This document shows positions 60,573 through 64,000 of a DNA stretch of 64,000 bases, piece after piece. This DNA is from Rhodospirillales bacterium (lineage in GTDB: Bacteria > Pseudomonadota > Alphaproteobacteria > TMED109), in NCBI GenBank assembly GCA_028824295.1, contig JAPPED010000013.1:1-64000 (forward strand), read 5' to 3'. Both the position numbers and the translations under genes were made by a program. Position 1 is the first letter of the stretch. Each line of letters begins with the position of its first letter. The notes beneath the pieces are model-generated. The model ran no database searches, was not told where the DNA came from, and saw only the letters and a list, made by a program, of their open reading frames with translations.

Positions 60573-62764
60573 GCACCCCCACCGTGGACGACGCCGTGCG
60601 GCTCGGCCTGTCGGTGGACGAGTACCAACAGATCATCGCGCACCTCGGGCGACCGCCGAACCCTACCGAGCTGGGCGTCTTCTCCGCCATGTGGAACGAG
60701 CACTGCTCGTACAAGTCGTCGCGGCGCTGGCTCCGGACGCTGCCAATGTCGGGTGATCAGGTCATTCACGGTCCGGGCGAGAATGCCGGCGTGGTCGACG
60801 TGGGCGACGGCTGGGCGGTCGTCTTCAAGATGGAAAGCCACAACCACCCTTCGTTCATCGAACCCTACCAGGGGGCCGCCACCGGCGTCGGCGGTATTCT
60901 TCGGGACGTGTTCACGATGGGCGCTCGGCCCGTGGCGATCCTCAACAGTCTTCGATTCGGAGACCCGGACCATGCGAAGACGCGCCATCTGGTCGGCGGC
61001 GTGGTCGGCGGAATCGGCGGGTACGGGAACTGCATGGGGATCCCGACCGTCGGCGGCGAATGCGCGTTCGACCCGGGCTACAACGGCAACATCCTCGTGA
61101 ACGCCATGGCCGTCGGGCTGGTCAGGCGTGAGCAGATCTTCCTCGCCAACGCCGGTCAGCCCGGCAATCCCGTGCTCTACGTGGGAGCCCGAACCGGGCG
61201 AGACGGCATTCATGGTGCCAGCATGGCCTCCGCCGGTTTCTCGGATGGCGCCGAAGCCCGTCGGCCAACGGTCCAGATCGGCGACCCGTTCATGGAAAAG
61301 CTGCTGCTCGAAGCCTGTCTCGAACTGATGGCCACGGGCGTAGTCATCGGCATCCAGGACATGGGGGCAGCTGGCCTGACGTCCTCGTCGGTGGAAATGG
61401 CGGCGCGTGCTGAGGTCGGGATCCGTCTCGATCTCGAGCGGGTGCCGGTGCGCGATGCCGGCATGACGCCGCTCGAGCTCATGCTGTCGGAGAGCCAGGA
61501 ACGGATGCTGATGACCCTGCGCCCGGGTGCCGAAGCGGACGCCGCTGCCGTGTTCCAGAAGTGGGGGCTCGATGCGATGGTGATCGGCGAAGTGACGGAC
61601 ACCGGCCGGCTGGAACTGGCGATGCATGGCGACGCGGTTGCCGACCTGCCGATCGGACCCCTGGCCGAGGGGCTGGCCTACGAGCGTCCGGCTGCCGAAC
61701 CTCCGTCTTCCGAACCGGCTCCCGTGCCGGACCGGACGGCCACCATCGATACCCTTCTCGCCCTGATCGGGTCGCCGAACCTAGCATCGCGCGAATGGAT
61801 CTGGGAGCAGTATGACCACGGCGTGATGGGCGACACGATCACGCCGCCGGGTTCCGATGCTGCCGTCGTACGCATCCACGGCACCGACCGGGCGCTCGCG
61901 CTGACCGCGGACTGCACCCCTCGGTACTGCGAGGCCGATCCCCGCCTCGGGGCGATCCAGGCGATCGCCGAATCGTACCGCAATCTCTCGGCCGCCGGAG
62001 CGCGCCCTCTCGCTGTCACCGACTGCCTGAACTTCGGGAGCCCCGAGGATCCCGTCGTCATGGGCACCTTCAAGGCCGCTGTCGAAGGCCTCAGCGAGGC
62101 CTGCCGCGCGCTGAGCATGCCGGTCGTGTCGGGCAACGTTTCCTTCTACAACGAAACCGACAACCGCCCGATCCCGCCGACCCCCCAGGTGGGCACCGTC
62201 GGGTTGATCGAGCACGTGGCCCGCACGGGAACGATGGCACCGTCGCCAGGCACCTCCGTGCTCCTGGTCGGCAACGCCGAGGGCCATGTGTCGTGCTCGC
62301 TGTACGCCCGCGAGATCCACGGTCTGACCGGGGGCGCCCCACCCCCCGTCGATCTCGATGCCGAACGGCGTCATGGGGAATGGATCCGTGAGCAGGTCTC
62401 GGGCGGTCGTGCCGACGCCTGCCACGACATTTCGGACGGCGGACTGGCCGTCGCCCTCGCGGAGATGTGCATCGCGGCCGGGACCGGCGCATCCGTGCAA
62501 CCGCCGGATGAGAAGCTGTCGCCCGCGTGCTTCTATTTCGGCGAGGACCAGGCCCGCTACCTGCTCGCGGCCCGATCCGGGCAGGTGGACGGTCTTCTTC
62601 GGGCGGCGGCCGAAGACGGGATTCCGGTCCGGATACTCGGCCGGTTCGGCGGGCGGGAGCTTCGGTTGGCGCCGCTGGGCAGCGTGGCGGTTGACACGCT
62701 TCGGCGTCGGCACGCAGGATGGTTTCCGTCCTATATGAATGGAAACACGAGGGAGACCGGCTGA
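60569..62764 (+). CDS. purL: Phosphoribosylformylglycinamidine synthase subunit PurL (small form)
   Basis: ATP-dependent conversion of FGAR to FGAM. The 731-residue protein has [68 protein letters not shown] and [13 protein letters not shown]. Its size fits the PurS-dependent form; the fused single-chain form is about 1300 residues. ATG 60569 overlaps the purQ stop (ATGA), and the open frame upstream lies inside purQ. Confidence 0.97.
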   Translation: MSTPTVDDAVRLGLSVDEYQQIIAHLGRPPNPTELGVFSAMWNEHCSYKSSRRWLRTLPMSGDQVIHGPGENAGVVDVGDGWAVVFKMESHNHPSFIEPYQGAATGVGGILRDVFTMGARPVAILNSLRFGDPDHAKTRHLVGGVVGGIGGYGNCMGIPTVGGECAFDPGYNGNILVNAMAVGLVRREQIFLANAGQPGNPVLYVGARTGRDGIHGASMASAGFSDGAEARRPTVQIGDPFMEKLLLEACLELMATGVVIGIQDMGAAGLTSSSVEMAARAEVGIRLDLERVPVRDAGMTPLELMLSESQERMLMTLRPGAEADAAAVFQKWGLDAMVIGEVTDTGRLELAMHGDAVADLPIGPLAEGLAYERPAAEPPSSEPAPVPDRTATIDTLLALIGSPNLASREWIWEQYDHGVMGDTITPPGSDAAVVRIHGTDRALALTADCTPRYCEADPRLGAIQAIAESYRNLSAAGARPLAVTDCLNFGSPEDPVVMGTFKAAVEGLSEACRALSMPVVSGNVSFYNETDNRPIPPTPQVGTVGLIEHVARTGTMAPSPGTSVLLVGNAEGHVSCSLYAREIHGLTGGAPPPVDLDAERRHGEWIREQVSGGRADACHDISDGGLAVALAEMCIAAGTGASVQPPDEKLSPACFYFGEDQARYLLAARSGQVDGLLRAAAEDGIPVRILGRFGGRELRLAPLGSVAVDTLRRRHAGWFPSYMNGNTRETG

Positions 62765-63003
62765 TGGCGATGGACGCGCAGGAAATCGAGTCGTTGATCC
62801 GGGCCGCGCTACCCGACGCCAAGATCACGATCGAAGATCTTCGCGGTGACGGCGATCACTACGCCGCCCACGTGATCTCCGAGGCTTTCCGGGGGAAATC
62901 CCGGGTCGAACAGCACCAGATGGTTTATGGTGCCTTGCAAGGCCGGATGGGAGGGGTGCTGCACGCGCTTGCGCTCCAGACCGCCCCGCCCGACGACGTC
63001 TAA
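62764..63003 (+). CDS. bolA: BolA family protein
   Basis: A 79-residue BolA-fold protein with the core [22 protein letters not shown] in two parts ([31 protein letters not shown]), including the conserved His positions that share a 2Fe-2S cluster with monothiol glutaredoxin. ATG 62764 overlaps the purL stop (TGATG). It directly precedes grxD, its usual partner in iron-sulfur trafficking. Confidence 0.92.
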   Translation: MAMDAQEIESLIRAALPDAKITIEDLRGDGDHYAAHVISEAFRGKSRVEQHQMVYGALQGRMGGVLHALALQTAPPDDV

Positions 63004-63026
63004 CCCAGCTGCTGGAGGAGCATCTG

Positions 63027-63371
63027 ATGGACAGTGATATCGCCAACCCCGTGCACGGGCAGATCCAGGCCGAACTTGACGCAAACGATGTCGTTCTCTT
63101 CATGAAGGGGACGCCCGTATTCCCGCAGTGCGGCTTCTCCGCGATGGTGGTGCAGATCCTCAACCACCTCGGCATCCCGTTTAAGGGGATCGATGTGCTG
63201 GCGGACTCCGGACTCCGCGAGGGCATCAAGGAGTTCACGAACTGGCCGACCATCCCGCAGCTCTACGTCAAGGGCGAGTTCGTCGGCGGCTGTGACATCG
63301 TCCGCGAAATGTACGAACACAATGAGTTGAAGGACCACGTGACCAACAAAGGGATCGCCCTGAACGGTTAG
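63027..63371 (+). CDS. grxD: Monothiol glutaredoxin Grx4/GrxD
   Basis: A 114-residue CGFS-type glutaredoxin. Cys35 lies in [17 protein letters not shown]; the glutathione site continues with [20 protein letters not shown]. Such proteins carry and transfer 2Fe-2S clusters rather than act as reductases and form complexes with BolA. GGAGGAG lies upstream of ATG 63027. Last gene of the purine unit, followed by a hairpin. Confidence 0.96.
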   Translation: MDSDIANPVHGQIQAELDANDVVLFMKGTPVFPQCGFSAMVVQILNHLGIPFKGIDVLADSGLREGIKEFTNWPTIPQLYVKGEFVGGCDIVREMYEHNELKDHVTNKGIALNG

Positions 63372-63377
63372 TCGGAT

Positions 63378-63396
63378 CCGCCGGCGCTGCCGGCGG
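63378..63396 (+). terminator. Terminator-like hairpin after grxD
   Basis: CCGCCGGC (63378-63385), loop GCT, GCCGGCGG (63389-63396): a perfect 8-base-pair stem starting seven bases after the grxD stop. Confidence 0.65.
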
Positions 63397-63515
63397 TCGC
63401 CGGCACTGCACGAGCGGATGGCGACCGCAGACCCTCGCTGGGGGCAGGCGTCCCCGGCCGTGACATCGACTTTTCCACAAGCTGCCGGCCGGATCCCGGC
63501 GTCCTTTTTCCGTTA

Positions 63516-63740
63516 TCAGAATTTCGCCGTCACGGAGACGGACGCAAACCCGGCCGCCGCGTCCCGGTAGCCCAGCCGCACCCCGTCGTGGACGGTGTTG
63601 TCGCTGAACCGTTCCCCGATGCGCGCGTACTCGGGGATCGGAACGTGTGACAAATGTTCGAACCCGGCACCCGCGCGAACCACGTATCCCTCTGACATCG
63701 AAACACTCAGCATCACCTCGATGCGCGTGCGCACGGCCAA
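63516..63740 (-). pseudogene. C-terminal fragment of an outer-membrane beta-barrel protein gene
   Basis: A 74-codon frame whose product ends GYRDAAAGFASVSVTAKF, with alternating hydrophobic residues and a terminal Phe as in outer-membrane barrels; RIEVMLSVSMSEGYVVRAG looks like earlier strands. There is no signal peptide and the 120 bases upstream to rpsD do not continue it, so it is probably the 3' remnant of a longer gene. A short intact protein cannot be excluded. The family is not identifiable. Confidence 0.4.
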
Positions 63741-63860
63741 CCGGAGTGGATCGCCGCCCAGCTACAGGATGCTCACGTTCGAACTTCGCGCAGAAGCGCG
63801 GGCGGCGCAGCCCGGCGACATTCCGTCGATGCGGGGGCACCCGGCTGCCGCCGGGTTTGA

Positions 63861-64000
63861 TCAGCGCGAGTAGTACTCGATGACCAGCTGCGGGTTCATG
63901 CGCACCGGGTACGGCACGTCTTCGAGCTTGGGCACGCGCGTGTACGTCCCGGACAGTGCCTTCTCGTCAAACCCGATGTAGTCCGGCAAGTCCCGTTCCT
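63861..64000 (-). CDS. rpsD: 30S ribosomal protein S4, C-terminal end (partial)
   Basis: The last 46 codons of the gene are inside the window: [33 protein letters not shown] and the terminal [11 protein letters not shown]. This is the C-terminus of alphaproteobacterial S4, which binds 16S rRNA early in small-subunit assembly. The 5' part lies beyond the window edge. Convergent with the purine unit. Confidence 0.95.
   Translation of the reverse strand, partial: ERDLPDYIGFDEKALSGTYTRVPKLEDVPYPVRMNPQLVIEYYSR

Noticed and set aside
1-64000. tRNA, rRNA, CRISPR arrays, insertion sequences, prophage genes
   Set aside because: I scanned for TPsiC-like GGTTCGAATCC words, regular short repeats, transposase and integrase motifs and found none that hold up.

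Overview
This is a G+C-rich chromosomal window that reads as an alphaproteobacterium, most likely Rhodospirillales-like. The evidence is the aroA-cmk pair, the purC-purS-purQ-purL-bolA-grxD order facing rpsD, an SMC protein, SoeABC, and many TRAP, CaiB, phytanoyl-CoA dioxygenase and TauD-type genes. Genes are packed tightly, with many 4-base GTGA or ATGA stop/start overlaps and frequent GTG starts. I found no tRNA, rRNA, CRISPR array, insertion sequence or prophage.

Layout. 1-3.4 kb: cmk (cut by the window edge) and aroA, then an isolated DUF4143-type ATPase. 3.6-12.4 kb: a divergent metabolic locus. One side has an enolase-superfamily enzyme translationally coupled to a di-heme peroxidase-like cytochrome. 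The other has a phytanoyl-CoA dioxygenase, a TRAP transporter with two tandem substrate-binding proteins, and a guanine deaminase. 12.6-13.7 kb: a 1-Cys peroxiredoxin and an AT-rich intergenic island. 13.7-25.4 kb: late cobalamin assembly and uptake. On the minus strand the order is cobT-cobS-phosphatase-cobO, then a promoter and a cobalamin riboswitch, then btuB-btuF-btuC-btuD-cobQ-cbiB-cobC; cobU is on the plus strand. No corrin-ring genes are present. 25.8-33.3 kb: a TauD-type dioxygenase, smc, a small conserved protein, a glycerolipid acyltransferase and a GNAT enzyme. 33.5-39.7 kb: a catabolic group (acyl-CoA synthetase, CaiB CoA-transferase, two GST-like proteins, a PanE-like reductase, an SDR). 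39.8-46.6 kb: endonuclease III, an unusual LexA-like regulator, a PPP-type phosphatase, an EI24-like membrane protein, an amidase, a DUF6941-like protein, adenosine kinase and a broken VapBC module. 46.6-52.2 kb: a persulfide dioxygenase-like enzyme divergent from soeABC. 52.3-58.6 kb: a DUF1989 protein and a peptide-type ABC transporter (dppABCDF order). 58.9-63.4 kb: purine biosynthesis with bolA and grxD. The end holds a fragment of an outer-membrane protein gene and the 3' end of rpsD.

How the genes work together. The riboswitch and its own promoter separate B12 uptake and CobQ/CbiB/CobC from the upstream cobT-cobO block. The persulfide dioxygenase would release sulfite, which SoeABC would oxidise to sulfate while feeding quinone. 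PurC, PurS, PurQ and PurL carry out successive IMP-pathway steps, while BolA and Grx4 are Fe-S handling partners.

The most unusual signals are a LexA-family protein lacking both the scissile Ala-Gly and the catalytic Lys, a cytidylate kinase P-loop with Thr at the Lys position, two dissimilar binding proteins serving one TRAP permease, and a VapB antitoxin followed by a 25-codon vapC stub. No wholly new multi-gene system is proven by the sequence alone.
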